Positions 17,597-27,074 are shown, counted from the first letter of the stretch. The stretch: DNA of 64,000 nt from Streptomyces sp. NBC_00513 (GCF_041431415.1 NZ_CP107845.1:1550001-1614000), one strand, 5' to 3'. A program made the numbers and translations. Notes: generated by a model from the sequence alone, not told the origin.

Positions 17597-18774
17597 TCAG
17601 AGGACGGCGGTCACCGTCCCGGCGCCGACCGTGCGCCCGCCCTCACGGATCGCGAAGCCGAGGCCGGTCTCCAGCGGCACGTCCCGCCCGAGCTCCACGG
17701 TCATGGTGACCGTCTCCCCGGGTCGGACGACGGCCGCCTCGCCCAGGTCCACGTCCCCGACCACGTCGGCGGTGCGGATGTAGAACTGCGGCCGGTACCC
17801 GGACGCGAGCGCCGTCGTACGGCCGCCCTCCCGCGCGGAGAGCACGTACACCCGCGCGGTGAAACGGCGGCTCGGCTCCACGCTCCCGGGCGCCGCGACC
17901 ACGTGCCCGCGCCGGACCCCGTCGCGCGGCACGCCGCGCAACAGGAGCGCGACGTTGTCCCCGGCCTCGGCGGACTCCATCGGCCGGCCGAAGGTCTCCA
18001 GCCCGGTGACCACCGTCTCGACCGGCTCGCCGTCCCCGCCGAGCACGCTCACGCGCTCGCCGAGCCGGATCGAGCCCCGCTCGACGGCGCCGGTCACGAC
18101 GGTCCCGCGCCCGGTGATGGTCAGCACGTTCTCCACCGGCAGCAGGAACGGGGCGTCCGTGTAGCGCACGGGCATCGGCACGTACGTGTCCACGGCGTCC
18201 AGCAGCGCCTCGATCGCCCCGGTCCAGCGCGGGTCCCCCTCCAGCGCCCCGAGCCCGGAGACCCGGACGACCGGGGCGGTGTCGCCGCCGTAGCCGTGCG
18301 CGGTCAGCAGTTCGCGGACCTCCAGCTCCACCAGGTCGGTGAGCTCGGGGTCCCCGGCGTCGGCCTTGTTGAGGGCCACCACGATGTGGTTCACGCCCAC
18401 TTGGCGGGCCAGCAGTACGTGCTCGGCCGTCTGTGGCATGACGCCGTCGAGCGCGGACACGACGAGGATCGCCCCGTCGACTGGGCCGCGCCCGTGACCA
18501 TGTTCTTGACGTAGTCGGCGTGACCGGGCATGTCGACGTGGGCGTAGTGCCGGGTGTCGGTCTCGTACTCGACGTGCGTGAGGTTGATGGTGATGCCGCG
18601 CCGGGCCTCCTCGGGGGCCCGGTCGATGCGGTCGAACGGGACGAAGGAGGCGCCGCCGCGCTCGGCGAGGACCTTGGTGATGGCGGCGGTGAGGGTCGTC
18701 TTCCCGTGGTCGACGTGTCCCATGGTGCCGATGTTGAGGTGCGGCTTGGTGCGCACGAAGGCCGTCTTGGCCAT
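17597..18774 (-). pseudogene. tuf3: EF-Tu3 (elongation factor Tu), frameshifted
   Basis: Divergent EF-Tu of Streptomyces. ATG 18774 opens [18 protein letters not shown] with G1 GHVDHGKT, effector [16 protein letters not shown]3 DMPGHADY and then MVTGAAQ. Here one base is missing: the minus strand reads GCGGCCCAGTCGACGGGG where frame requires CAGGTCGAC. The frame is then lost and read-through ends at 18391. After the shift, the second frame gives [21 protein letters not shown]4 NKAD, and domains 2 and 3 intact to AGTVTAVL. The lesion maps to about 18477-18484. All other coding content is conserved, so it is either a recent inactivation, programmed slippage, or an assembly error. Confidence 0.85.
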
Positions 18775-18865
18775 GATGTCTTCCCGTGTGTTCCGAAACT
18801 GGAGCGGGACCCCTGGAGCGAACCGACCCTCCCCCTGTGGGGTCCGCCGGACGATCCGGGAAGGG

Positions 18866-18976
18866 TCAGCTTCGTGCGCCGTCGAATGCGACGAGGGCGA
18901 GATCCTCCACGAGGAAGGCAGCCTTCGGCGCGTCCGCGACTGCGGACGGCGCTGCGAGGAAGGCGTGCCTGGACAT
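18866..18976 (-). CDS. candidate 36-residue peptide upstream of tuf3
   Basis: ATG 18976 to TGA 18866 encodes [20 protein letters not shown] followed by [16 protein letters not shown]. Third codon positions are GC-rich as in real genes, and AGGA lies about 10 bp upstream. It ends 91 bp before the tuf3 start on the same strand. No family is recognised; it could be a free peptide, a leader or chance. Confidence 0.35.
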   Translation of the reverse strand: MSRHAFLAAPSAVADAPKAAFLVEDLALVAFDGARS

Positions 18977-19388
18977 GTCGCCGATCCTGCCGTGCGATCG
19001 GGCCGGCGTCGAACCAATTTCCGCGCGGTCGGGGGTTCTTGCCGACTCGGCCGGTTCACCGACCGCCCAGGGCGCTCACTGTCCGCGAGGGGCCGGCGAC
19101 CCGGCGGCGGGGAGGGGCGGCCGGTCCCGGTGGGTCTCGCAGTGTCCTTGGTCACTGCTCGGGCCGGTACGCGGCGTCGGGTGCGCTGATCCGCGCGGAC
19201 GGGCTCGCCGCCCTCGGCGCGGGCCCGTCGCACGACCGACCTGCTCGACGTCCACGACGCACCCTCTGCCGGGCGGCGCGAACCGCGTCCGCGGGCGGGC
19301 GCGGGGCACGTTCGGAGGTCGCCGGTCGTTCGACCGCATGAGGTCCGGATTACGGCGCGACGCCGCATGTGTCGGTTAGTCTCCCGGG
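18977..19388. other. gene-free stretch upstream of tuf3
   Basis: About 410 bp between the small peptide and the TVP38-like gene. Open frames here are overlapping GC-rich shadows without family resemblance or ribosome binding sites. It must hold the divergent promoters; I cannot place them. Confidence 0.5.
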
Positions 19389-20117
19389 ATGTCCCTCCTC
19401 CTCGCGCCGTGGACCCGGCTGTCCGTGCTCGTCCTGCTGCTCGTCGCGGCGGGCGTGTGCGTGCTGCTGTACGAGCCCCAGCGCCTCCTCTCGGAGGGGT
19501 GGCCGCCGGCGCTCCCGGTGGGTGTGGCGGTGTCGCTGTTCGCGGCGGTGTACGGGTTGTGCACGGCGGCGTTCGTGCCGCGCCCGCTGCTGAACCTCGC
19601 CGCGGGGGCGGTCTTCGGAACCCCGTTCGGCCTGGTGGCGGCGGTGGGTGGCACGGTGCTCGGGGCCGGCGTCGCCTTCGCTCTGGGGCGGGTGATGGGG
19701 CAGGGGGCTTTGCGTCCGCTGTTGCGCGGCCGCTGGTTGCGGGCGGCCGACGGACAGTTGAGCCGGCACGGGTTCCGTTCCATGCTGGCGATCCGGATCT
19801 TCCCCGGGGTGCCCTTCGCCGCGGCCAACTACTGCGCCGCGGTCTCCCGTTGTGGCTGGCTGCCGTTCCTGGCGGCGACGGCCCTCGGCACGGTCCCGAA
19901 CACCGCCGCGTACGTGATCGCGGGGGCCAGCGCCTCGTCCCCGGGTTCGCCCGCGTTCCTCGCGTCGTTCGGCTTCATCGCGGTCTCCGGGGTCGTCGCG
20001 GCGGCCGTCGCCTGGCGCAAGCGGCACCGTCTGGCACCCCCCGTCGTACACGGCCCGGCGTACGAGCCGGCGCCCCACCACCCCCCTGTGGTCAGCGGCG
20101 CCCCCCACGGGCCCTAG
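19389..20117 (+). CDS. TVP38/TMEM64 family membrane protein
   Basis: A 242-residue SNARE-associated-Golgi (VTT) domain membrane protein related to DedA. The N-terminal hydrophobic helix [17 protein letters not shown] is followed by the core [30 protein letters not shown] and the re-entrant segment [20 protein letters not shown]. These proteins are probable lipid scramblases or envelope stress proteins. It is 48 bp upstream of uppP on the same strand, a link to undecaprenyl carrier traffic worth noting. Confidence 0.85.
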   Translation: MSLLLAPWTRLSVLVLLLVAAGVCVLLYEPQRLLSEGWPPALPVGVAVSLFAAVYGLCTAAFVPRPLLNLAAGAVFGTPFGLVAAVGGTVLGAGVAFALGRVMGQGALRPLLRGRWLRAADGQLSRHGFRSMLAIRIFPGVPFAAANYCAAVSRCGWLPFLAATALGTVPNTAAYVIAGASASSPGSPAFLASFGFIAVSGVVAAAVAWRKRHRLAPPVVHGPAYEPAPHHPPVVSGAPHGP

Positions 20118-20165
20118 CATCGGACCCGAACTGCCCGACGATCACAAGGACGAGCGCACCCCGAC

Positions 20166-21044
20166 ATGAGCTGGTTCGAATCCCTAATCCTCGGTCTCGT
20201 CCAGGGGCTTACGGAGTTCCTCCCGATCTCCTCCAGTGCCCACCTCAGGCTGACCGCGGCTTTCGCCGGCTGGCACGACCCGGGGGCGGCCTTCACCGCC
20301 ATCACCCAGATCGGCACCGAGGCCGCCGTTCTGATCTACTTCCGCAAGGACATCGCGCGGATCATCTCCACGTGGTTCCGTTCCCTCTACACCAAGGCCC
20401 TCCGCTCCGAGCAGGACGCGAAGATGGGCTGGCTGGTGATCGTCGGATCGATTCCGATCGGTGTCCTCGGCCTCGTCTTCAAGGACGCGATCGTGGGTCC
20501 GGCCCGCGACCTGCGACTGACCGCCACCACCCTGATCGTGATGGGCATCGTGCTCGGCTATGCCGACTGGCTGGCCTCGCGCGACGAGCAGGGCGGGAAG
20601 CACCGTGTCGTCAAGGAGCGCAAGACGCTCCAGGAGCTGGGCGTCAAGGACGGTCTGATCTTCGGTGTCTGCCAGGCGATGGCCCTGATCCCCGGCGTCT
20701 CGCGTTCCGGCGCGACGATCTCCGGCGGTCTGCTCCTGGGCTTCACGCGCGAGGCGGCGGCCCGCTACTCCTTCCTTCTCGCCATCCCGGCCGTGCTGGC
20801 CTCCGGGGCGTTCGAGATCAAGGACGTGATGGAGACCCCGGGGCACATCTCCTGGGGTCCGACGATCTTCGCGACGGTCATCGCATTCTTCGTGGGCTAC
20901 GTCGTGATCGCCTGGTTCATGAAGTTCATCTCCACCAAGAGCTTCATGCCGTTCGTGATCTACCGGATCGCCCTGGGCATCCTGCTGTTCGCGCTGATCG
21001 GCACGGACGTGCTGAGCCCGCACGCGGGCGAGTCCGGCTCGTAG
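20166..21044 (+). CDS. uppP: undecaprenyl-diphosphatase UppP
   Basis: Integral membrane pyrophosphatase (BacA) that recycles undecaprenyl pyrophosphate to the monophosphate for peptidoglycan synthesis and gives bacitracin tolerance. Motif 1 GLTEFLPISSSAHLRL and motif 2 ALIPGVSRSGATIS carry the catalytic Glu/Ser/Arg residues. Multiple hydrophobic helices follow. 292 aa is the usual length. Start ATG 20166 is preceded by ACAAGGACGAGC. Confidence 0.95.
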   Translation: MSWFESLILGLVQGLTEFLPISSSAHLRLTAAFAGWHDPGAAFTAITQIGTEAAVLIYFRKDIARIISTWFRSLYTKALRSEQDAKMGWLVIVGSIPIGVLGLVFKDAIVGPARDLRLTATTLIVMGIVLGYADWLASRDEQGGKHRVVKERKTLQELGVKDGLIFGVCQAMALIPGVSRSGATISGGLLLGFTREAAARYSFLLAIPAVLASGAFEIKDVMETPGHISWGPTIFATVIAFFVGYVVIAWFMKFISTKSFMPFVIYRIALGILLFALIGTDVLSPHAGESGS

Positions 21045-21076
21045 CGCGCGGCACGCTCACCGCTTCGCGTGAACCG

Positions 21077-21108
21077 GAGGCCGCTCGGGAACGTTCCCGG
21101 GCGGCTTC
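21077..21108. terminator. uppP terminator
   Basis: GAGGCCGCTCGGGAAC pairs with GTTCCCGGGCGGCTTC with two G-U pairs and no loop beyond the dyad, 33 bp after the uppP stop. Confidence 0.65.
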
Positions 21109-21158
21109 CGCGTCGTTGTGCCTGAAGAGACCTGAAGGCAAGCAGCAGGGGGTGTCCC

Positions 21159-21335
21159 ATGGGTCGTGTGGTGTTGGAGCGTTTTCCGGCCGGAAGTCCG
21201 CGGGGAAGCTGGCCCGCCGAGGAGTACGCGGCGCAGCGATTGCGCGAGGGCGTGCCGGCCGAGGTCGTGATGGACCTGGACAGTGACGCGTTCCTGGTCG
21301 TGGTCCGACCGCGGGAGGCTCATTCCGGTCATTGA
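21159..21335 (+). CDS. small hypothetical protein, 58 aa
   Basis: ATG 21159 encodes MGRVVLERFPAGSPRGSWPA, an acidic helix (EEYAAQRLREGVPAEVVMDL) and DSDAFLVVVRPREAH before TGA. CAGGGGG about 6 bp upstream is a good ribosome binding site and codon use is Streptomyces-like. It is too short for many gene finders. The fold looks like a small alpha/beta domain; function unknown. Confidence 0.7.
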   Translation: MGRVVLERFPAGSPRGSWPAEEYAAQRLREGVPAEVVMDLDSDAFLVVVRPREAHSGH

Positions 21336-21404
21336 TCGCGTGCGTGGGGGCCCGGTCCGCGCATGCCCCTTGGCCTCGCGGGCGTACGCCCCCAGACTGT
21401 CCCG

Positions 21405-21872
21405 ATGACGCAGCGTGTGGACCTCGGGACGGTAATGGACAGGCTGGCCATCGACGAGGTGGTCTCGGGGTACGCGGCAGCCGTCGACGACGGTGACTGG
21501 GACGCCTACCGCGCCCTGTTCACACCGACCGGGCGGGCCGACTACAGCTCGGCCGGCGGGGTGGAGGGGCCCGCCGGCGAGGTGGCCGAATGGCTCGCGC
21601 GGACGATGCTGCTGTTCCCGGTGCGCCAGCACCTGATCGTCAACCGGCTGATCCGGCTGGAGGACCTGGGCGGTTCGCCCGGGGACTCGGCGCGGGTGCG
21701 GGCGGACTTCCTCAACCCGATGCGGCTGGCCGGGGAGGAGTTCGACGGGACGCTCACCTCCCCCAATTTCGTCGCCGCCGGGCGGTACGCGTTCGCGCTG
21801 GCCCGGACCGCGGACGGCTGGCGGCTCACCTCGGTCACCGTGCACGAGAAGTGGCGGCACCTGTCCGCGTAG
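21405..21872 (+). CDS. SnoaL/NTF2-like protein
   Basis: A 155-residue alpha+beta barrel (SnoaL_4-type) protein. The N-terminal pattern LAIDEVVSGYAAAVDDGDWD, then YRALFTPTGRADYSSAGG and the closing RTADGWRLTSVTVHEKWR are typical. Members include polyketide cyclases, dehydratases and non-enzymatic binding proteins, so the role is open. ATG 21405 is chosen from the family N-terminus. Confidence 0.8.
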   Translation: MTQRVDLGTVMDRLAIDEVVSGYAAAVDDGDWDAYRALFTPTGRADYSSAGGVEGPAGEVAEWLARTMLLFPVRQHLIVNRLIRLEDLGGSPGDSARVRADFLNPMRLAGEEFDGTLTSPNFVAAGRYAFALARTADGWRLTSVTVHEKWRHLSA

Positions 21873-21926
21873 CCCTGGCCGGGCTGATCCGGCCCGGCCG
21901 TTCCACACTGGAGGCGGAGGCGCGTC

Positions 21927-23471
21927 ATGATCTCGAGGTCGAACCGGTGGTGGCGGGCGGCGGCAGCCGTCGCCTCCGGAGCGCTGCCCGCCCTCGCCTT
22001 CCCCTCGCCCGGGCTCTGGTGGTTCGCCTATGTCGCCCTCGTGCCCTGGATGCTGTTGCTGAGGTCCGCCCCCACGGGGCGGCGCGCGGCCCTGGAGGGG
22101 TGGCTCGGCGGCGCCGGGTTCATCTTCGCCGTGCACCACTGGCTGCTGCCGAGCATGCACGTGTTCCTGGTCGCGGTGGCCGCGCTGCTGGGGCTGCTGT
22201 GGGTCCCCTGGGCACTGCTGGTGCGGGAACTGCTCGGCGGGGTGCCGGCCGCCGGTCGTGCGGCGGCCGCGCTGGTCCTCGTACCGGCGGGTTGGCTGCT
22301 GTCGGAGTTGGTCCGGTCCTGGCAGGGCCTGGGCGGGCCGTGGGGGCTGCTCGGGGCGAGTCAGTGGCAGGTGCCGCCGGCGCTCCTGCTCGCTTCCGTG
22401 GGCGGGGTGTGGCTGGTGAGCCTGCTGGTGGTGGCGGTGAACTGCGCGCTGGTGCTGTTGCTGGCGGTGCCCGGGGCGCGGGTCCCGGCGGTGGCCGGGG
22501 TGACCGGCTGTGCGGTGCTCACCGGGGTGGTGTGGCTGTGGGTGCCGCGCCCGGAGACGACCGGCGCGCTGCGCGTGGCCGTGGTCCAGCCGGGGGTCGT
22601 CGCGGACGGTCCGGACAGCGCCGAGCGCCGGTTCGACGTCGGGGAGCGGCTGACCCGGACCCTGGCGGGCCAACGCCCCGACCTGGTGGTGTGGGGCGAG
22701 AGCAGCGTCGGCGCGGATCTGGAGGTCCGCCCGGACCTGGAACGGCGGTTGACGACGCTGTCCGCCGAGGTGGGGGCTCCCCTGCTGGTGAACGTGGACG
22801 CGCGGCGGGGCGACAGCGCCGGGATCCGCAAGAGTTCCGTCCTGATAGGGCCCCAGGGTCCGACCGGCGACCGGTACGACAAGATGCGGCTGGTTCCCTT
22901 CGGCGAGTACGTGCCCGCCCGGTCGCTGTTCGGCTGGGCCACCTCGGTGGGCAAGGCGGCGGGCGAGGACCGGGTGCGGGGCGACTCCCCCGTGCTGATG
23001 CCGCTGCCGGGGCGGCCCGGGCTGCTGCTCGGTCCGCTGGTCTGTTTCGAGTCCGCGTTCCCCGACATGAGCCGGCACCTGACGCGTGGTGGGGCCGCCG
23101 TGCTCGTCGCGCAGTCCGCGACGAGCAGCTTCCAGGACAGCTGGGCGCCGGCCCAGCACGCCTCGCTCGCCGCCCTGCGCGCCGCCGAGACCGGCCGCCC
23201 GGTGGTGCACGCCACCCTCACCGGCATCAGCGAGGTGCACGGCCCTGCCGGTGAGCGGGTCGGCCCGTCCCTCGCCACCTCGGCGAGCTCCGCCCACGTG
23301 TACGCCGTGCCGCTGGCCACCGGCTCGACGCTGTACGTCCGCTTCGGGGACTGGCCGGTGGGCGCGGCCCTCGCCGCTCTGGCCGCGTTCTGCGCGGCCC
23401 GGTGGAGGCCTTCGCTCAGGAAGCCTGCTCCAGAGCCGAGCGCACCACCCGTTCACACAGCTCGTGGGTGA
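21927..23471 (+). CDS. lnt: apolipoprotein N-acyltransferase
   Basis: Membrane enzyme that adds the third acyl chain to bacterial lipoproteins. About seven N-terminal hydrophobic segments precede a nitrilase domain with the Glu-Lys-Cys triad: VVWGESSVG, RYDKMRLVPFGEYVPA and LVCFESAFPD. Length 514 aa is normal. GGAGGCGGAGG precedes the ATG. Streptomyces usually carry two Lnt paralogues. Its 3' end overlaps the convergent oxidoreductase by 56 bp. Confidence 0.92.
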   Translation: MISRSNRWWRAAAAVASGALPALAFPSPGLWWFAYVALVPWMLLLRSAPTGRRAALEGWLGGAGFIFAVHHWLLPSMHVFLVAVAALLGLLWVPWALLVRELLGGVPAAGRAAAALVLVPAGWLLSELVRSWQGLGGPWGLLGASQWQVPPALLLASVGGVWLVSLLVVAVNCALVLLLAVPGARVPAVAGVTGCAVLTGVVWLWVPRPETTGALRVAVVQPGVVADGPDSAERRFDVGERLTRTLAGQRPDLVVWGESSVGADLEVRPDLERRLTTLSAEVGAPLLVNVDARRGDSAGIRKSSVLIGPQGPTGDRYDKMRLVPFGEYVPARSLFGWATSVGKAAGEDRVRGDSPVLMPLPGRPGLLLGPLVCFESAFPDMSRHLTRGGAAVLVAQSATSSFQDSWAPAQHASLAALRAAETGRPVVHATLTGISEVHGPAGERVGPSLATSASSAHVYAVPLATGSTLYVRFGDWPVGAALAALAAFCAARWRPSLRKPAPEPSAPPVHTARG

Positions 23472-24321
23472 GGAGGGCGTCCCGGGCGCTCAGCGTCGTG
23501 CCGGCCTCGACGGCTTCCAGGAAGGCGTCCACCACCTGTTCGATGCCCCGCTGGCGGGCGACCGGCACCCAGTCGCCGCGCCTGCGCACGGTCGGCTGGC
23601 CCTTGTGGTCGACGATCTCGGCGAGGTTGACGACCTGCCGCTTGGTGTCCTGTCCGGAGACCTCCAGGATCTCCTCGGTGGACCCGGACAGCCGGTTCAT
23701 GATGCCGAGGGCGGTGAACCCGTCGCCGGACATCTGGAGCACCACCTGGTGCATCAGCCCCTCGCGCACCACGGCCCGGACGTCGACGTGGTCGGCGTCC
23801 CCGGGCAGCAGGAACCGCAGGGTGTCGACGACGTGGATGAAGTCGTCCAGGACCAGCGTCCTCGGGTCCTCGGGCAGCCCGACCCTGTTCTTCTGCATGA
23901 CGATCAGATCGCGCGGGTGGTCGACGCACTGCGCGTACCCGGGCGCGTGGCGCCGGTTGAAGCCCACGGCGAGGGAGGTCCCGCGCTCCTCGGCCAGTTC
24001 GACCAGCCGCCGCGAGTCCTCGAACTCGTAGGCCAGGGGCTTGTCCACGTAGGTGGGCACGCCCGCCTCCAGCAGACGCGCCACGATCTGCGGGTGGGCC
24101 TCGGTCGGGGCGTGCACGAAGGCCGCGTCGAGGCCCGCGGAGAGCAGGGCGTCGAGCGTGGTGTGCCGGCGCTCGGCCGGGACGTGGTGGATCGCGCCGA
24201 TCCGCTCCAGCGTGGCGGGGGTGCGGGTCTGCAGGTGCAGCTCCACTCCCGGACGGGCGGTGAGGACGGGCAGGTACGCCTTGCGGGCGATGTCGCCGAG
24301 TCCGATGACGCCAACCTTCAC
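23416..24321 (-). CDS. Gfo/Idh/MocA family oxidoreductase
   Basis: NAD(P)-dependent dehydrogenase of 301 residues. The Rossmann N-terminus KVGVIGLGDIARKAYLPVL is followed by VPTYVDKPLAYEFEDSRRLV, the conserved DKP motif with catalytic Lys. The C-terminal half is the substrate domain. GTG 24321 with GGAGG seven bases upstream fixes the start. No sugar operon is next to it, so the substrate is unknown. Confidence 0.88.
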   Translation of the reverse strand: MKVGVIGLGDIARKAYLPVLTARPGVELHLQTRTPATLERIGAIHHVPAERRHTTLDALLSAGLDAAFVHAPTEAHPQIVARLLEAGVPTYVDKPLAYEFEDSRRLVELAEERGTSLAVGFNRRHAPGYAQCVDHPRDLIVMQKNRVGLPEDPRTLVLDDFIHVVDTLRFLLPGDADHVDVRAVVREGLMHQVVLQMSGDGFTALGIMNRLSGSTEEILEVSGQDTKRQVVNLAEIVDHKGQPTVRRRGDWVPVARQRGIEQVVDAFLEAVEAGTTLSARDALLTHELCERVVRSALEQAS

Positions 24322-24405
24322 CGGGAGCCTCCAGGTTCGTTCCTTGTGGGACGCTCGCAGCTTAATCCCTGGTGACAGGGGCTGCGGTCGCTGAGGATGG
24401 GGCAC

Positions 24406-24927
24406 ATGACCAACTCCGGATCCCACCGCCCCGAACCCTCCACCACCGCGAACGAGCGGGACATGTTGGACGGCTGGCTCGACTACCACCGCTCCACATT
24501 GGCCTGGAAGTGCGAGGGACTCGGGGACGAGCAACTGCGCCGCAACGCGCTCGCGCCGTCCGAACTCAGCCTGTTGGGCCTCGTCCGGCACATGGCCGAG
24601 GTCGAACGCTACTGGTTCCGCGAGATCATGCTCGGCGAGGAGCTCCCCGACCTGTACTCGACGCCGGACAACGTGGACGGCGACTTCCGGTTCACCGCCG
24701 AGGACACCTGGAGCGACTCCGAGCGGGTGTGGCGGACCGAGATCGAGCTGGCGCGGCAGTCCGTGCAGGGTCGTTCCCTGGATCTGGTCTCGCGACCCGA
24801 GAGTCACCGCCGGGGCGAGGTGTTCAGCCTGCGCTGGGTGTACACCCACATGATCGAGGAGTACGCCCGCCACAACGGTCACGCGGACCTGCTGCGCGAG
24901 CACATCGACGGCGCCACGGGCGAGTAG
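24406..24927 (+). CDS. DinB family protein (DUF664)
   Basis: A 173-residue four-helix-bundle DinB/YfiT-like protein. Metal-ligand pattern positions are HRSTL, VRHMAEVERYWFRE and YTHMIEEYARHNGHADLLRE, including the two C-terminal His ligands. Streptomyces homologues include mycothiol-dependent enzymes, so thiol transfer is plausible but unproven. It is distinct from DNA polymerase IV, also called DinB. Confidence 0.88.
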   Translation: MTNSGSHRPEPSTTANERDMLDGWLDYHRSTLAWKCEGLGDEQLRRNALAPSELSLLGLVRHMAEVERYWFREIMLGEELPDLYSTPDNVDGDFRFTAEDTWSDSERVWRTEIELARQSVQGRSLDLVSRPESHRRGEVFSLRWVYTHMIEEYARHNGHADLLREHIDGATGE

Positions 24928-25060
24928 CGGGCCCGGTCTCCGCCCGGATCGCGCTCCGGCCGTCAACCGGCGGCGCGCCGACGGGCGGTCGTCACCCGTG
25001 CGGGGGCAATATCGCCCCAGGGTTTTCGCAACCGGGTCCTCGCACAGCAGAGTTGCGCGA

Positions 25061-25612
25061 GTGCATCCAACCCGAACCACGACAAAACTACTGCTCGGAG
25101 TGGCCTGTGCCGTCTCGGCTGTCTCCGGCTGCGTGAATGTGACCCCGGCTCCGGCACAGCCCGCAGCGGTGCCCCCCGCGGGGTTGCCGCCGCGGCACGT
25201 GCCGCGCGGCGGGCCGGGAGCCCTCCCGGTGGTCGTTCAGGCGCCCGCCCTGGAGGCGCTGCGGGCGGTCCCCCGGGAGCCTGGGCATCCGGCGGCCGCG
25301 ACCGCTTCGACGACCGGCAGCCGGGGCGAGCCGCCGAGGGCGCCTCGTACGCCCGCAGGGCCCGATCGGGCCGCGCCGCCGGTCCCGGACATCCCGGAGC
25401 CCCGCCGGCGGGGCGAGCATCCCTCGGGGCACGGCGACGGCCGTCCGGGGGACCGTACGCACCGACCCCGGCCCGACGCGAAGGCGCCGAGGGAGCTGAT
25501 GCGGGAGTTGCCGGTACGCCCGGCGGACGTGTGCGCCATGGGCCGTCGCCACGGGCGCTGGCACCCCGACAGCCCGGAGGCCCGGATCTGCGCGGGCGTC
25601 CAGGGCGGCTGA
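25061..25612 (+). CDS. putative Pro-rich lipoprotein
   Basis: Hypothetical of about 183 residues. GTG 25061 opens HPTRTTTKLLLGVACAVSAV and reaches SGC, a lipobox, so it is probably exported and lipid-anchored. The mature part is Pro/Arg/Ala-rich and low in predicted structure, ending in RPADVCAMGRRHGRWHPDS with a short Cys-containing segment (MGRRHGRW...ARICAGVQGG) that recalls small secreted actinobacterial repeats. Function unknown; ribosome binding site weak. Confidence 0.6.
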   Translation: MHPTRTTTKLLLGVACAVSAVSGCVNVTPAPAQPAAVPPAGLPPRHVPRGGPGALPVVVQAPALEALRAVPREPGHPAAATASTTGSRGEPPRAPRTPAGPDRAAPPVPDIPEPRRRGEHPSGHGDGRPGDRTHRPRPDAKAPRELMRELPVRPADVCAMGRRHGRWHPDSPEARICAGVQGG

Positions 25613-25665
25613 GGGTCCCCCGTACGGCCTCCCGCACCCCGTGACGCCGCCCGGGCCCCGGGAGC

Positions 25666-26196
25666 CTACGGAGACTGCTCCGGGAAGGGGCGGGGCCGCT
25701 CGCCCGGATCCGTCGCGAGCCGCAGCTCCAGCCGGGCGATGGCGGCCCGGACCCGGTCGCCGTACCCGTCGTCGGCGAGCGCGCCGGTGGCCGCCCGGGC
25801 CCGGGCGAGGTGGACCCGGGCCGCCTCCGGTCGACGCAGTTTCACGTAGTCGGCGGCCAGGTTGAGGTGCAGCGACGGGTAGAACACCCGGACCGCCGGA
25901 TGCGGGTCGCGGGCACCGCGCGGGGACCGGGCGCCCGGTGGGCCCGCCGTCGGACCGTCGGCGGCGGTCAGTGCCCGCAGGTCCCAGGCCAGTTCGTCGG
26001 CCGGGTCGTCCTGCGCGTCGGCCATGTAGTGCGCGAGGGTGCACCGGTGGAGCGGGGGCCCCGCCTCGCCGATCTCGGACCAGATCTCCCCCAGGCGGTT
26101 GCGGGCCTCCTCGCGGTCCCCGGCGTGCAGCAGGATGACGGCCTGGCCGATCCTGGTCATGACGGCGTCTTCGGACGCCTCCTGCTGCTCCGTCAA
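25666..26196 (-). CDS. TPR-like hypothetical protein
   Basis: A 176-residue alpha-helical protein seen in Streptomyces beside other regulators. GGEAR-type helices EEARNRLGEIWSEIGEAG, RCTLAHYMADAQDDPADELA, FYPSLHLNLAADYVKLRRPE and AARVHLARARAATGAL resemble tetratricopeptide repeats. TTG 26196 is chosen because GGAGG lies 6 bp upstream. Function unknown. Confidence 0.75.
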   Translation of the reverse strand: MTEQQEASEDAVMTRIGQAVILLHAGDREEARNRLGEIWSEIGEAGPPLHRCTLAHYMADAQDDPADELAWDLRALTAADGPTAGPPGARSPRGARDPHPAVRVFYPSLHLNLAADYVKLRRPEAARVHLARARAATGALADDGYGDRVRAAIARLELRLATDPGERPRPFPEQSP

Positions 26197-26293
26197 CGCG
26201 GCCTCCGACTGGCTCTGCCAGACCTGCTCTCCGGTCTGATCGTCACGACGCTAACCGCAGGCGGCGCCTGCGACGCCCAGGCGGGGTGTGGCG

Positions 26294-26971
26294 TCAGCCA
26301 AGGTCCGGGATACGCCAGTCGATCGGCTCATGCCCCTGGGCGGCGACGGCTTCGTTGATCTGCGTGAAGGGGCGGGATCCGAAGAACTTCTTGGCCGACA
26401 ACGGCGACGGGTGGGCGCCCTTGACGATCACGTGCCGGGCCTCGTCGATCAGCGGGATCTTCTTCTGGGCGTACGCGCCCCAGAGCACGAAGACGACCGG
26501 GTCGGGACGCGCGGAGACGGCCTTGATCACCGCGTCGGTGAACTTCTCCCAACCCTTGCCCTTGTGCGAGTTGGCTTCGGCCTCGCGGACGGTGAGCACC
26601 GCGTTGAGCAGCAGGACGCCCTGCTCGGCCCACGGCATCAGGTACCCGTTGTCCGGGACGGGGAGACCGAGCTCCTCCTTCATCTCCTTGTAGATGTTGC
26701 GCAGCGAGGGCGGGGTCTTGACCCCGGGCCGCACGGAGAAGCACAGGCCGTGTCCCTGGCCGGCGCCGTGGTAGGGGTCCTGGCCGAGGACCAGGACCTT
26801 CACCTTGTCGAACGGCGTGGCCTCCAGGGCCGCGAAGACCTGGTCGCGGGGCGGGTAGACCGGCCCGTTCGCCCGCTCCTTCTCGATGAACTCGGTGAGC
26901 TCTTTGAAGTAGGGCTGGTCCAGCTCCCCGCCGACAGCGGGGAGCCAGGACTCGGGCAGCATCTGGGTCAC
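26294..26971 (-). CDS. ung: uracil-DNA glycosylase
   Basis: Family 1 UDG removing uracil from DNA. Motif A GQDPYHGAGQGHGLCFSV and motif B AHPSPLS are present, with the water-activating Asp in GQDPYH. Length 225 aa is normal. GTG 26971 is chosen because GGAGG lies 8 bp upstream; a start at 27001 would have no ribosome binding site. Confidence 0.95.
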   Translation of the reverse strand: MTQMLPESWLPAVGGELDQPYFKELTEFIEKERANGPVYPPRDQVFAALEATPFDKVKVLVLGQDPYHGAGQGHGLCFSVRPGVKTPPSLRNIYKEMKEELGLPVPDNGYLMPWAEQGVLLLNAVLTVREAEANSHKGKGWEKFTDAVIKAVSARPDPVVFVLWGAYAQKKIPLIDEARHVIVKGAHPSPLSAKKFFGSRPFTQINEAVAAQGHEPIDWRIPDLG

Positions 26972-27074
26972 GTCTACAACCTCCGGTACAGGATCGAGCA
27001 ACTGCGCGGTGCAACTGCCCAGAACCTACCGGGAGCCACTGACAACGCGTCGTCCGGCTGCCCGCGCCGGCCCG

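Noticed and set aside
20172..20190. GGTTCGAATCCC resembling a tRNA T-arm
   Set aside because: It lies inside the first codons of uppP and no cloverleaf surrounds it.
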